A DNA stretch of 64,000 nucleotides from UBA1381 sp964399965 (GTDB lineage Bacteria; Bacillota; Clostridia; UBA1381), in assembly GCA_964399965.1 (NCBI GenBank), contig CAYNRX010000007.1, positions 12,542 to 76,541 on the forward strand, in the 5' to 3' direction. A program made the translations under genes and the position numbers. Positions 17,323 to 24,601 of the stretch are shown in pieces; positions within the stretch are counted from its first letter, which is position 1; each line of letters begins with the position of its first letter. The notes beneath the pieces are model-generated. The model did no database searches. It saw nothing but the letters and a program-made list of their open reading frames with translations, and was not told the origin of the DNA.

Positions 17323-17352
17323 AAAGGATAAAAGCGCCCGCATGGAGAATAT
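17323..17352 (+). promoter_or_regulatory. SigH-type promoter of the spoIIA operon
   Basis: AAAGGATAA (17323-17331), a 12-bp gap, GGAGAATAT (17344-17352). This matches every position of the SigH consensus RnAGGAwWW-N11/12-RnnGAAT known from Bacillus. SigH drives spoIIA in Bacillus, and the start codon of spoIIAA lies 58 bases downstream. It overlaps the left arm of the upstream terminator. Confidence 0.8.
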
Positions 17353-17375
17353 ATCTTCCGTACGGGCATTTTTTT
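17336..17375 (+). terminator. Terminator of the membrane transferase gene
   Basis: GCCCGCATGGAGAA pairs imperfectly with TTCCGTACGGGC, followed by seven T. Transcripts starting at the overlapping SigH promoter would lack the left arm and escape it. Confidence 0.75.
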
Positions 17376-17410
17376 GCCTGAAAATAATCACAGGGAGAGA
17401 TTACATAGCT

Positions 17411-17743
17411 ATGAAGATAACCAGAAACAGAAGGACGGTCACAGTCGATCTTTCAGGAGAGATAGACCATCATTCTATACGCGAGATCCGTGAGGAGATA
17501 GACAGGACGCTGGAGCGGTCGGGAGCGGTAAACGTGGCCTTTGATCTTTCAAACGTCAGCTTTATGGACAGTTCCGGCATCGGCCTTATATTGGGCCGGT
17601 ACAAAAAAGTACGAGCTTTCGGAGGACAGATAATTATTATCGGAGCGTCCGAGGCGATAAAGAAGCTGCTTAAAATGTCGGGCGTCAGCGATATAGTGAT
17701 CATGGTCGAAACAGGCAGCGATATCACGGGGGTGATAAAATGA
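17411..17743 (+). CDS. spoIIAA: Anti-sigma F factor antagonist SpoIIAA
   Basis: A 110-residue STAS-domain protein. MDSSGIG places the phosphorylatable Ser at residue 55 (with Ser54 beside it), as in Bacillus SpoIIAA where SpoIIAB phosphorylates and SpoIIE dephosphorylates this residue. In the forespore the unphosphorylated form releases SigF from SpoIIAB. The open frame upstream to 17222 runs through the terminator, so the ATG at 17411 with AGGGAGA upstream is the start. It overlaps spoIIAB by 4 bases and is first in the operon, behind a SigH-type promoter. Confidence 0.95.
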   Translation: MKITRNRRTVTVDLSGEIDHHSIREIREEIDRTLERSGAVNVAFDLSNVSFMDSSGIGLILGRYKKVRAFGGQIIIIGASEAIKKLLKMSGVSDIVIMVETGSDITGVIK

Positions 17744-18162
17744 ATAACAGCATGAGACTGGAATTTGACAGCTTGTCTCAGAACGAGCAGTTCGCCCGTT
17801 CGGTGATAGCAGCCTTTATCCTCCCTTTAAATCCCAGCTTGGACGAGCTTGGCGATGTAAAAACCGCTGTTTCCGAAGCGGTGACAAACGCCGTGATCCA
17901 CGGCTACAGCGGCGGTGAAGGAACAGTGATCATGGAAGCTGAGCTTTGCGGCCGCACCCTGACGGTCACCGTTGCCGACAGCGGCAGGGGCATAGACGAT
18001 ATCGAAAAAGCACGTAAACCTCTCTACAGCGGCTGCCCCGAGCAGGAGCGCTCCGGCATGGGATTTACGATAATGGAAAGCTTTATGGATGAGGTGAGAG
18101 TAAAGAGCGAGTCTGGCCGGGGCACGGCGGTGACCATGGTGAAAACGATCGGGGTGATATGA
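17740..18162 (+). CDS. spoIIAB: Anti-sigma F factor / serine kinase SpoIIAB
   Basis: A 140-residue GHKL ATPase. Visible are the N-box EAVTNAVIHGY (near residue 47), G1 box VADSGRGID and G2 region ERSGMGFTIME. It binds and holds SigF inactive before septation and phosphorylates SpoIIAA. ATGA overlaps with both neighbours (spoIIAA stop, sigF start) show tight translational coupling, which fits the need for fixed stoichiometry. Confidence 0.96.
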   Translation: MNNSMRLEFDSLSQNEQFARSVIAAFILPLNPSLDELGDVKTAVSEAVTNAVIHGYSGGEGTVIMEAELCGRTLTVTVADSGRGIDDIEKARKPLYSGCPEQERSGMGFTIMESFMDEVRVKSESGRGTAVTMVKTIGVI

Positions 18163-18881
18163 TCGTGGCAGATGATCAGGCTCTTTTGGAAATGGCCGCA
18201 GGCGGCGACGCTGAAGCGCAGAAACGGTTGGTCGAAGAAAACATGGGGCTTGTGTGGAGCGTGGTAAAAAGATTTTCCGGCAGGGGGTATGAGCTTGAAG
18301 ACCTGGCACAAGTGGGGGCGATCGGCCTTATAAAGGCAGTGCGACATTTCGATACTCAGTACAATGTGAGATTTTCCACCTACGCCGTACCTATGATAAT
18401 CGGTGAAATAAAGCGGTTTTTGCGCGATGATGGCCCGATTAAGGTTAGCCGCACGCTTAAAGAAGCCGCTTCCAAGGGCAGGCGCGCCGAGGAACAGCTT
18501 CGCCGTGAGCTGGGGCGGGAACCGACGATAGGAGAGATATCCCAACGATGCGGGATAGAGGCGGATATGCTCTCCGAAGCCTTTGACGCCTCGGCTTCGC
18601 CCGAATCCATATATGACACCGTCTATGATGACGGAGGAAAGACGCTTACCGTATTGGATAAGTTGTCCACAAGCAGCCAGGAGGAAACGATAATAAACCG
18701 GGTCATGGTAGAAACGATACTGCGCAGCCTGAAACCGCGTGAACGGCAGGTCCTTGTGATGCGCTATTTCCAGGGCAAGACCCAGTCAGAGATAGCGCGC
18801 CTTATCGGCGTATCGCAGGTGCAGGTATCGCGTATAGAAAAAAACACCATTCAACGGATACGTGAAAAATGGTCTGAATGA
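18159..18881 (+). CDS. sigF: Forespore sigma factor SigF (SpoIIAC)
   Basis: A 240-residue sigma-70 factor of the SigB/F/G group. Region 2 includes NMGLVWSVVKRFSGRGYELEDLAQVGAIGLIKAV, region 3 DDGPIKVSRTLKE, and region 4 the C-terminal HTH QSEIARLIGVSQVQVSRIEK. It is the first compartment-specific sigma of sporulation. Its position after spoIIAB distinguishes it from SigG. No spoVA genes follow; the next gene is ftsH under its own promoter. Confidence 0.95.
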   Translation: MIVADDQALLEMAAGGDAEAQKRLVEENMGLVWSVVKRFSGRGYELEDLAQVGAIGLIKAVRHFDTQYNVRFSTYAVPMIIGEIKRFLRDDGPIKVSRTLKEAASKGRRAEEQLRRELGREPTIGEISQRCGIEADMLSEAFDASASPESIYDTVYDDGGKTLTVLDKLSTSSQEETIINRVMVETILRSLKPRERQVLVMRYFQGKTQSEIARLIGVSQVQVSRIEKNTIQRIREKWSE

Positions 18882-18911
18882 TTATTCCTATTGTGCAGCT
18901 CTTTAGTTGAT

Positions 18912-18956
18912 GATACGAACAAATTTTCCTGAATTTAGACGAAAATTTTTTGTATC
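18912..18956 (+). terminator. Hairpin after sigF
   Basis: GATACGAACAAATTTTC pairs with GAAAATTTTTTGTATC with one bulge. AT-rich and lacking a clear T tail, so only a probable terminator. Confidence 0.5.
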
Positions 18957-18961
18957 TCCTA

Positions 18962-18990
18962 TTGAAAAAGTATTTATTTTGTGATACAAT
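18962..18990 (+). promoter_or_regulatory. SigA-type promoter of ftsH
   Basis: TTGAAA (18962-18967), 17-bp spacer, TACAAT (18985-18990). About 125 bases of leader follow with no recognised structure. Confidence 0.75.
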
Positions 18991-19114
18991 ATAACCGTTC
19001 TGTTTTATTTAATAAGCAAATGACAAATGCAGAATTATTCCGCAGAAGCGTTACATATATGAGCTGCATAACAAATAGCGGCGGACGCCTGCAGTAAAAG
19101 AGGTGTTTAGTGAA

Positions 19115-20935
19115 TTGAAGAAGCATTGGAAGCTGGGGAGCCTTATCTCGTGGGCAGCCGTTGTGCTTATCCTGTTCCTGCTGTTTGAGATGTTTACCAA
19201 TAGCATGAACCAGTCAAGGACCATCCCCTATTCGGAGCTTGTCTCGGCAATAAGTTCGGAGCGCGTTTCGGAGCTGGTGATAAACGAGGACGGAACGGCA
19301 AGGGCAAATATCAGTTATGAGAACGGCAGCTCGGAGATAGTTTCGGTCGTTATCCCTTCCGTGACTGCATTGCAGGAGGATACAGGCGGCAAGATGGCCG
19401 AACAGATGGAAAACGGCTTGCTCAAGCAGGAGATAGTGCGGGCGAAGGTGCCGTGGCTGTCGCTGATGAGCATATTTTTGCCGATAATAGCCATCTTTGT
19501 GATATTTTTCCTGTTTTTCAGAAAAGGCGGCGGAGGTGCGGTAAATACCTTTACCAAAAGCCGTGCAAGGCTGGCGACTGCGCAGAATGTCACCTTTGAC
19601 GATGTGGCCGGGGCGGTCGAGGAAAAGGCTGAGCTTCAGGAGCTGGTAGAGTTTTTGAAGAATCCGCAGAAGTTTATAAATCTGGGGGCAAGGATCCCCA
19701 AGGGCGTCTTGTTGGTCGGTTCTCCGGGAACGGGAAAAACGCTTCTGGCAAAGGCTGTGGCCGGGGAAGCGGGAGTGCCGTTTTTTTCCATCAGCGGCTC
19801 GGATTTTGTGGAGCTCTATGTTGGCGTAGGCGCTTCCAGGGTTCGCGATTTGTTTGAGCAGGCGAAAAAGAACCGTCCGTGTATAATATTTATAGACGAG
19901 ATAGATGCTGTGGGCAGAAAACGCGGCGCAGGCATTGGCGGCGGCCATGACGAAAGGGAACAGACGCTCAATCAGCTGCTTGTGGAAATGGATGGTTTCG
20001 GTGTGAATGAGGGCGTTATTATGATAGCGGCCACGAACCGCCCCGATATACTTGATCCGGCACTTTTGCGCCCGGGACGATTCGACCGGCAAGTGGTTGT
20101 TGATCTGCCCGATGTGAAAGGTCGCGAGGAGATACTTAAGGTGCATTCGCGAAAGAAACAGCTTTCAAAAGAGGTGGATCTGAAAAAAATTGCCAAAGCG
20201 ACCGTTGGTTATTCGGGAGCCGATCTGGAGAACCTTATGAATGAGGCGGCGATATTTGCAGCCAGACGCGGCCATGACAGCATCAGTGAACGCGATGTTG
20301 AGGACGCTAATGTTAAGGTGATGATGGGCGCGGAAAAGCGTTCAAAGATAATAGGCGAAAAGGAAAGGAAGCTGACAGCCTATCATGAGGCCGGCCATGC
20401 GGTGCTGGCAAAAATACTTGACGATACGACATCCATACATCAGGTGTCGATCATTCCTCGCGGAAGGGCTGGAGGTTATACGATGTATCTGCCTTCGGAG
20501 GATAAGACGTACGTCTCCAGGAATGAGATACTTGACCGCATAATGATACTTTTGGGAGGGCGTGTCGCCGAGGCGTTAGTCATGGATGATATATCCAGCG
20601 GAGCCTCGGGAGATATCCAGCACGCGACCCGGATCGCGCGTCAGATGGTCGTGCGTTACGGTATGAGCAGCCGTATGGGGCCAATTTCCTACGATGACGG
20701 GGACGAGGTATTCCTTGGACGTGATTATGGCCATTCGAAGGAATATTCCGAAAAGATAGCTGCTGAGATAGACGAGGAGATAAGAGATATCATAAATGGT
20801 CAGTACGTAAAAACAGAACAGTTGCTTAAGGAGAATATGCCTGTTTTGGAAGCAGTTGCTCAAAAGCTGCTCGAGTCGGAAACGATAGACGAGGATGAGT
20901 TTAATGAGTGCTTCCATGCGGTGTATAATAAATAG
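19115..20935 (+). CDS. ftsH: ATP-dependent zinc metalloprotease FtsH
   Basis: A 606-residue membrane AAA+ protease. Two membrane helices (about residues 8-29 and 113-135) enclose an extracytoplasmic domain; then Walker A GSPGTGKT, Walker B FIDEID, the second region of homology ending GRFDR, and the zinc site H424-E-A-G-H. It degrades misfolded membrane and selected regulatory proteins. GAGGTG at 19100-19105 favours the TTG at 19115; a GTG at 19103 lies inside that site. The TAG stop is the first three bases of a 33-bp mobile element; without it the frame would run nine codons further. Confidence 0.97.
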   Translation: MKKHWKLGSLISWAAVVLILFLLFEMFTNSMNQSRTIPYSELVSAISSERVSELVINEDGTARANISYENGSSEIVSVVIPSVTALQEDTGGKMAEQMENGLLKQEIVRAKVPWLSLMSIFLPIIAIFVIFFLFFRKGGGGAVNTFTKSRARLATAQNVTFDDVAGAVEEKAELQELVEFLKNPQKFINLGARIPKGVLLVGSPGTGKTLLAKAVAGEAGVPFFSISGSDFVELYVGVGASRVRDLFEQAKKNRPCIIFIDEIDAVGRKRGAGIGGGHDEREQTLNQLLVEMDGFGVNEGVIMIAATNRPDILDPALLRPGRFDRQVVVDLPDVKGREEILKVHSRKKQLSKEVDLKKIAKATVGYSGADLENLMNEAAIFAARRGHDSISERDVEDANVKVMMGAEKRSKIIGEKERKLTAYHEAGHAVLAKILDDTTSIHQVSIIPRGRAGGYTMYLPSEDKTYVSRNEILDRIMILLGGRVAEALVMDDISSGASGDIQHATRIARQMVVRYGMSSRMGPISYDDGDEVFLGRDYGHSKEYSEKIAAEIDEEIRDIINGQYVKTEQLLKENMPVLEAVAQKLLESETIDEDEFNECFHAVYNK

Positions 20936-20977
20936 TCAATTGTGGAATTTTTTCGTAATTATTTAGTGTATAATAAA
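20921..20977 (+). mobile_element. Minimal 33-bp copy of the hairpin element with 12-bp direct repeats
   Basis: The element at 20933-20965 begins TAGTCAATTG and ends TAATTATTTA, matching the ends of the 214-bp copies, with one short hairpin between. It is flanked by exact 12-bp direct repeats GTGTATAATAAA (20921-20932 and 20966-20977), the clearest target-site duplication in the window. Its first three bases are the ftsH stop codon. Confidence 0.85.
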
Positions 20978-20996
20978 AACAAGGAGGAATTTATCA

Positions 20997-21206
20997 ATGA
21001 ATAAAGTGACAAAGGACACAATAATAAACGATGTGGTAAGGATGAATCCGGGAAATGCACAGTTCCTGTTTGAGATAGGTATGCATTGTTTGGGCTGCCC
21101 GTCCGCTGCCGGCGAGACACTCGAAGAAGCCTGCATGGTACACGGGGCGAATGTTGATGAGCTTATCGAAAAGATAAACAGCTTTATGGAAAAGAGCGCA
21201 GAATAA
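20997..21206 (+). CDS. DUF1858 domain protein
   Basis: A 69-residue protein filled by a DUF1858 domain, with the family signature FLFEIGMHCLGCPSA containing two Cys. Such domains occur alone or at the N-terminus of ScdA/hybrid-cluster-like proteins, and may handle iron-sulfur or disulfide chemistry; the precise role is unknown. AAGGAGG lies ten bases before the ATG. It follows ftsH by 61 bases, a gap occupied by the minimal hairpin element, so it may have been in the ftsH transcript from before that insertion. Confidence 0.85.
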   Translation: MNKVTKDTIINDVVRMNPGNAQFLFEIGMHCLGCPSAAGETLEEACMVHGANVDELIEKINSFMEKSAE

Positions 21207-21238
21207 ACATTATACCGCATATATATCATGATATGATC

Positions 21239-21293
21239 CCCTCAGAGCAGACACATGAAGTGGAAAAAATTCATGTTAGTTCTGAGGGTTTTT
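21239..21293 (+). terminator. Terminator after the DUF1858 gene
   Basis: CCCTCAGA/TCTGAGGG outer stem and ACATGAA/TTCATGT inner stem, followed by TTTTTC. From here to 21489 I see no gene with a credible ribosome binding site. Confidence 0.75.
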
Positions 21294-21489
21294 CTGTGTC
21301 AGAAAATAAGGAATGTATTGAAAGAATAATGGCGATGCGGTTCATCATAGAGATGGAAAAGAGCACAGCTGTGTTTGGCGCGGAATGGACGGTCAATAGT
21401 ATTAAAGACAGACATAAGACGTCTTGATTGCATGTTGTGCTATTTATGTGCAAATTTTTTAAATTTTTTATAAATAATCAAAAAAAGAC

Positions 21490-21518
21490 TTGAAAATTTT
21501 TTGAAAGTATATTATTAT
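21490..21518 (+). promoter_or_regulatory. SigA-type promoter of ireB
   Basis: TTGAAA (21490-21495), 17-bp spacer, TATTAT (21513-21518), 58 bases before the ATG. Confidence 0.7.
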
Positions 21519-21576
21519 ATTGTTAGGGAAAATTTATTATCCGAAAATATATTCGGATGAAAGGGAGGATGAAAAC

Positions 21577-21828
21577 ATGGAATTTAATGAAACAATGAAG
21601 ATCAACATAGAGTTCGACAAGGAAAAAGAAGTGCGGGAGATCGTGCAGAAGGTGTATGAGGCGCTCAAGCTCAAGGGATACGACCCCATAAGCCAGATCG
21701 TTGGTTATATACTGTCGGGCGATCCGACATATATCACCAGTTACAACGGTGCCAGAGGTATGATCGGCCGTGTTGAGCGGGATGAGCTTTTGGAGGAGTT
21801 TGTAAAGTCGTACATCAAGAATCTTTGA
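21577..21828 (+). CDS. ireB: IreB-family regulatory phosphoprotein (UPF0297)
   Basis: An 83-residue protein of the YrzL/IreB family, recognised by [28 protein letters not shown] near the middle. In Enterococcus IreB is phosphorylated by the Ser/Thr kinase IreK and tunes cephalosporin resistance. AAGGGAGG lies nine bases before the ATG at 21577; the frame opens at 21520 but that start overlaps the promoter. In most Firmicutes this gene stands directly before ruvX and a DUF1292 gene; here those two are 12 kb away on the other strand. Confidence 0.92.
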   Translation: MEFNETMKINIEFDKEKEVREIVQKVYEALKLKGYDPISQIVGYILSGDPTYITSYNGARGMIGRVERDELLEEFVKSYIKNL

Positions 21829-21867
21829 TAGGAAAAAACGGCAGGATGCCCGAATGAGTGGTATCAC

Positions 21868-21950
21868 AAAAATACCGTCACATCAAGGGTTTTGGCAGCA
21901 AGCTGCTCCAATGAACGCCCTGAGGGCGCCCTTGACATGCCGGAATTTTT
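21868..21950. other. Cloverleaf-like nested inverted repeats after ireB
   Basis: Outer arms AAAAATACCG and CGGAATTTTT close over a TCAAGGG/CCCTTGA stem, which encloses two hairpins, GCAGCAAGCTGC and GCCCTGAGGGC. The 13-base string GGCAGCAAGCTGC (21894-21906) also occurs in the insert of the 279-bp element at 14085. It may act as a terminator (ATTTTTATG follows) or be another structured repeat. Confidence 0.55.
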
Positions 21951-21966
21951 ATGATATATTGTAGCT

Positions 21967-21990
21967 GGGGCAGGACGAATGCCCTGCCCC
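21967..21990. other. GC-rich hairpin between ireB and the GH105 gene
   Basis: GGGGCAGG/CCTGCCCC with an 8-base loop, in the gap between convergent genes. No T tract on either side. Confidence 0.5.
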
Positions 21991-22061
21991 GAAAAAACAT
22001 AAATTTTATCACAGGAGCTTAATTTACAGAAAAAATTTCGCACTCCCGTTATAATCAGTTC

Positions 22062-23138
22062 TTATGTAAAGTATCTGCAGAGTTCCGTGCACATAAGCAA
22101 GAAAGCCCCCGTGCCGTGCAGATCGTTTTCCACAGTCGGTCTTGTGAAATATTCCTCAAGCGTTCCTACACCGGTACCTATGCAAACTCCCGTGATGTCA
22201 AGAGAATCGCCTTTGTTTACTGTTTTTGTAAGCACTCCTTCAAATCCGCGTCGTATGCTCTCATCAAACTCATTGTCGACTAACCCCAGACGCTTCGCCT
22301 TAGCCATGGCGTATATGAACAATGACGAACAAGATGTCTCAGTCCAGTTGCGTTCATCGTCGCCTTTATCGATCACTTGATACCATAATCCCGTTTTTTC
22401 ATCTTGATACTTGACTACCGAGTTCAAAAGCTTGAGAAGCGTTTCGATAAATTCATTGCGGTAAGGATGATCCTTGGGCATATGCTCCAAAACCTCTGCG
22501 GCGCCGGCGGCATACCATCCTATCGCCCTGCCCCAGAAGGTACTGCTGAGCCCTGTTTTTTTATCCACATAAATGCAGCGCCGCGAATCATCCCAAACAT
22601 GATACATAAGCCCGGTAATAGGGTCTGTCATATGGTCACGCATTAGCCTGAACTGCGTATAAACCTTCTTGTACAGATATGGTCTATCAAACTCCTCAGC
22701 GTACATCGCGGCAACAACACCCAGCATATACATGGTGTCAAGCCACATCTGATGCTTCATGCCGAGCTTATGCCAAACTCCTCCCAACGCGTTTGTTGGA
22801 TGTGATTCTATCGCATCGGCGATCTTATCCAGAAGCCGCTTATACCGCTTATCACTTGTCTCGCGGTAAAGTCTGAAAAGCAGCATCCCCGGCTGCATAT
22901 CATCAAATTCCGTAAGATGGCAGCCGGGCGCACTGCCATCAGGCGCTATGTTGAAATCGACCCACTGCTTTATATAATTCGAGTATTTTTCATCTCCGGT
23001 CAGCTCGTACAATCGCTCAATTCCTGTAAGGAATACTCCTTGATGGTAATGAAACCTGTGTGTCGGGGGCAGTTCCTCCGGTCTGAATTTTTTCATAATA
23101 GTATTTGCCGCAAGCTTTTCGTATTCCAATGCGTCCAT
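22062..23138 (-). CDS. GH105 unsaturated rhamnogalacturonyl hydrolase
   Basis: A 358-residue (alpha/alpha)6-barrel enzyme related to Bacillus YteR/YesR. The HQMWLDTMYM motif carries the likely catalytic Asp; FWGRAIGWYAAG and NWTETSCSSLFIYAMAK are typical barrel segments. It removes the unsaturated galacturonyl residue that pectate or rhamnogalacturonan lyases leave on oligosaccharides. No signal peptide, so it works in the cytoplasm. GGGAGG precedes the ATG. A divergent cupin/AraC regulator shares the 177-bp promoter region and probably controls it. Confidence 0.92.
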   Translation of the reverse strand: MDALEYEKLAANTIMKKFRPEELPPTHRFHYHQGVFLTGIERLYELTGDEKYSNYIKQWVDFNIAPDGSAPGCHLTEFDDMQPGMLLFRLYRETSDKRYKRLLDKIADAIESHPTNALGGVWHKLGMKHQMWLDTMYMLGVVAAMYAEEFDRPYLYKKVYTQFRLMRDHMTDPITGLMYHVWDDSRRCIYVDKKTGLSSTFWGRAIGWYAAGAAEVLEHMPKDHPYRNEFIETLLKLLNSVVKYQDEKTGLWYQVIDKGDDERNWTETSCSSLFIYAMAKAKRLGLVDNEFDESIRRGFEGVLTKTVNKGDSLDITGVCIGTGVGTLEEYFTRPTVENDLHGTGAFLLMCTELCRYFT

Positions 23139-23253
23139 ATATTATAATGTCCTCCCATTTAATAATTCATTATTTAAATCTTTTCTTATTTTCAATTATA
23201 CATCAAACTTACGATGATTTCATTAAAAAAGCTACAAAAGTTTTATATTTTTC

Positions 23254-23282
23254 TTGAAAAATCTACACTAATGTGATAAAAT
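23254..23282 (+). promoter_or_regulatory. SigA-type promoter of the divergent AraC gene
   Basis: TTGAAA (23254-23259), 17-bp spacer, TAAAAT (23277-23282). No equally good promoter is seen for the GH105 gene on the other strand, as expected if that gene needs activation. Confidence 0.65.
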
Positions 23283-23315
23283 TAATAATGAAACAAACGT
23301 GGAGAGCGATATATT

Positions 23316-24134
23316 ATGAATATATTTGATTACAAATTCCATAAAGATTTTATTTTTTCTCCGTCTGTAGAGGACATTTCCGGTGCTCCGGACTTTCATA
23401 TACATGACGGCTATGAAATGATATATTTGATCTCGGGAAAGCTTGAAGTGTTCATTGAAAAAAATATATATGCTGCGCCTCCGGGCAGTATTGTCCTGAT
23501 CCCAAGTGAGGCGATACACAAAACAGTTAACACCTCAGCTGACTATAGACGCATTATATGGAATTTTACGGATAAATTCATTGATGATATGCTCAAGGAG
23601 GATGTGCATAAATTATTTCAGCACCCTGTATATATGCCGGATGAATTTTCTTTTATGGATAAATTTGTCGCCCTGTTCAAAGAAAACCAGCTGGCAGCTC
23701 ATGACAGCTATACTGAGCTTGCTGCGCGGCTTTACATGCAGTCTGTGTTTATTTATCTTATAAGAAAAAGAGGAACTTTTTTGATGAAGGATATGAAGGC
23801 GACTAATCCAACAGTTGAACGCCTTATACGGTTTGTGCATTTAAATTACACTCAGCGTATTACTCTTGAATATATAGCTAAGCGACTGAACCTGACTCCG
23901 AATTATCTTTCCGCGCTTCTGTTTAAAAACACAGGTATGCACTTTAATGAGTATCTCAACGGGATAAGGATACGACGAGCGCGACGGCTTCTGCATGATA
24001 AATCTAAAAAAATTGCTGATGTGGCACACGAATGCGGTTTCTCCGACAGCAATTATTTTTCGACAGTATTTAAATCATCAACCGGGCTTACGCCGATAGA
24101 ATATCGTAGAATCAATATTAATAACAACCAATAG
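23316..24134 (+). CDS. Cupin/AraC-family regulator next to GH105
   Basis: A 272-residue regulator. The N-terminal half is a cupin sensor (FHIHDGYEMIYLISGKLEVFIE, near residue 28) that would bind a sugar ligand; the C-terminal half carries two AraC HTH motifs (ITLEYIAKRLNLTPNYLSALF and KIADVAHECGFSDSNYFSTVF). By position it is a likely activator of the divergent GH105 gene. Base composition is more AT-rich than surrounding genes. A terminator follows. Confidence 0.88.
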   Translation: MNIFDYKFHKDFIFSPSVEDISGAPDFHIHDGYEMIYLISGKLEVFIEKNIYAAPPGSIVLIPSEAIHKTVNTSADYRRIIWNFTDKFIDDMLKEDVHKLFQHPVYMPDEFSFMDKFVALFKENQLAAHDSYTELAARLYMQSVFIYLIRKRGTFLMKDMKATNPTVERLIRFVHLNYTQRITLEYIAKRLNLTPNYLSALLFKNTGMHFNEYLNGIRIRRARRLLHDKSKKIADVAHECGFSDSNYFSTVFKSSTGLTPIEYRRININNNQ

Positions 24135-24137
24135 ATC

Positions 24138-24175
24138 ATATTCGATCTTTATCTTAATAAGGGTCGAATATTTTT
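24138..24175 (+). terminator. Terminator of the AraC gene
   Basis: ATATTCGA/TCGAATAT stem with an 18-base loop, running into TTTTATG. Confidence 0.65.
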
Positions 24176-24238
24176 ATGGGCATTTAAACGTCTATTTTCA
24201 CTCAGCATAGCGAGGAGACGAGGGCGTCTTTTTGTTAG

Positions 24239-24431
24239 GCGGACGACAATTTCGGTTATATAAGAAGATATCCAAACAATGAGGAACGCGCGCGAAAAGG
24301 CGGCAACTGTCTGCCATACTAAAAACGGACTCAAAAATATAACTCTTGACGGCGGCGGACAAGCAAGAGGTCCATGGGAATGGAGAGGTGCGGCAGTCCG
24401 GAATTGGGATTCTGTAAGTAACGAAACCTAA
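24239..24431 (+). pseudogene. Decayed glycosidase fragment, possibly GH115
   Basis: Between an in-frame stop at 24236 and a stop at 24320 the sequence encodes ADDNFGYIRRYPNNEERARK, which closely recalls the DDNxGxIRRxPxxEERxRxGG segment of GH115 alpha-glucuronidases. A second frame (24279-24431) encodes a protein-like tail with NITLDGGG and GPWEWRGAAVRNWD. No ribosome binding site and no continuous frame are present. I read it as the relic of a larger glycosidase gene that once lay beside the GH105/AraC pair. The family match is from memory and the fragment is short. Confidence 0.35.
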
Positions 24432-24461
24432 AAAAGTTTTGCCTAAATTTTCATTTTCCTA

Positions 24462-24490
24462 TTGACAATTCTGTATATTGGGTTTATAAT
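24462..24490 (+). promoter_or_regulatory. SigA-type promoter of nrdDG
   Basis: TTGACA (24462-24467), 17-bp spacer, TATAAT (24485-24490): consensus at every base. Confidence 0.88.
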
Positions 24491-24509
24491 CTTATATGTA
24501 CGAAAAATT

Positions 24510-24525
24510 CCACAATATGTAGTGG
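24510..24525. promoter_or_regulatory. NrdR-like box before nrdD
   Basis: CCACAATATGTAGTGG matches about 13 of 16 positions of the NrdR box acaCwAtATaTwGtgt. A weaker second candidate lies at 24537-24552 (core TATAATATAG). Location just downstream of the -10 box suits repression of ribonucleotide reductase by NrdR-dATP. The 27-bp centre spacing is shorter than the usual three helical turns. Confidence 0.5.
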
Positions 24526-24601
24526 CATAAATTTTGCATTATAATATAGCAGACATTTCTGTTTATACTTACTGTAACGATGAAAAAGGAGGAGCGTTCT
24601 T

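Noticed and set aside
21233..21427. 64-codon frame after the DUF1858 gene
   Set aside because: Its first third is the DUF1858 terminator hairpin and there is no ribosome binding site; no family resemblance.
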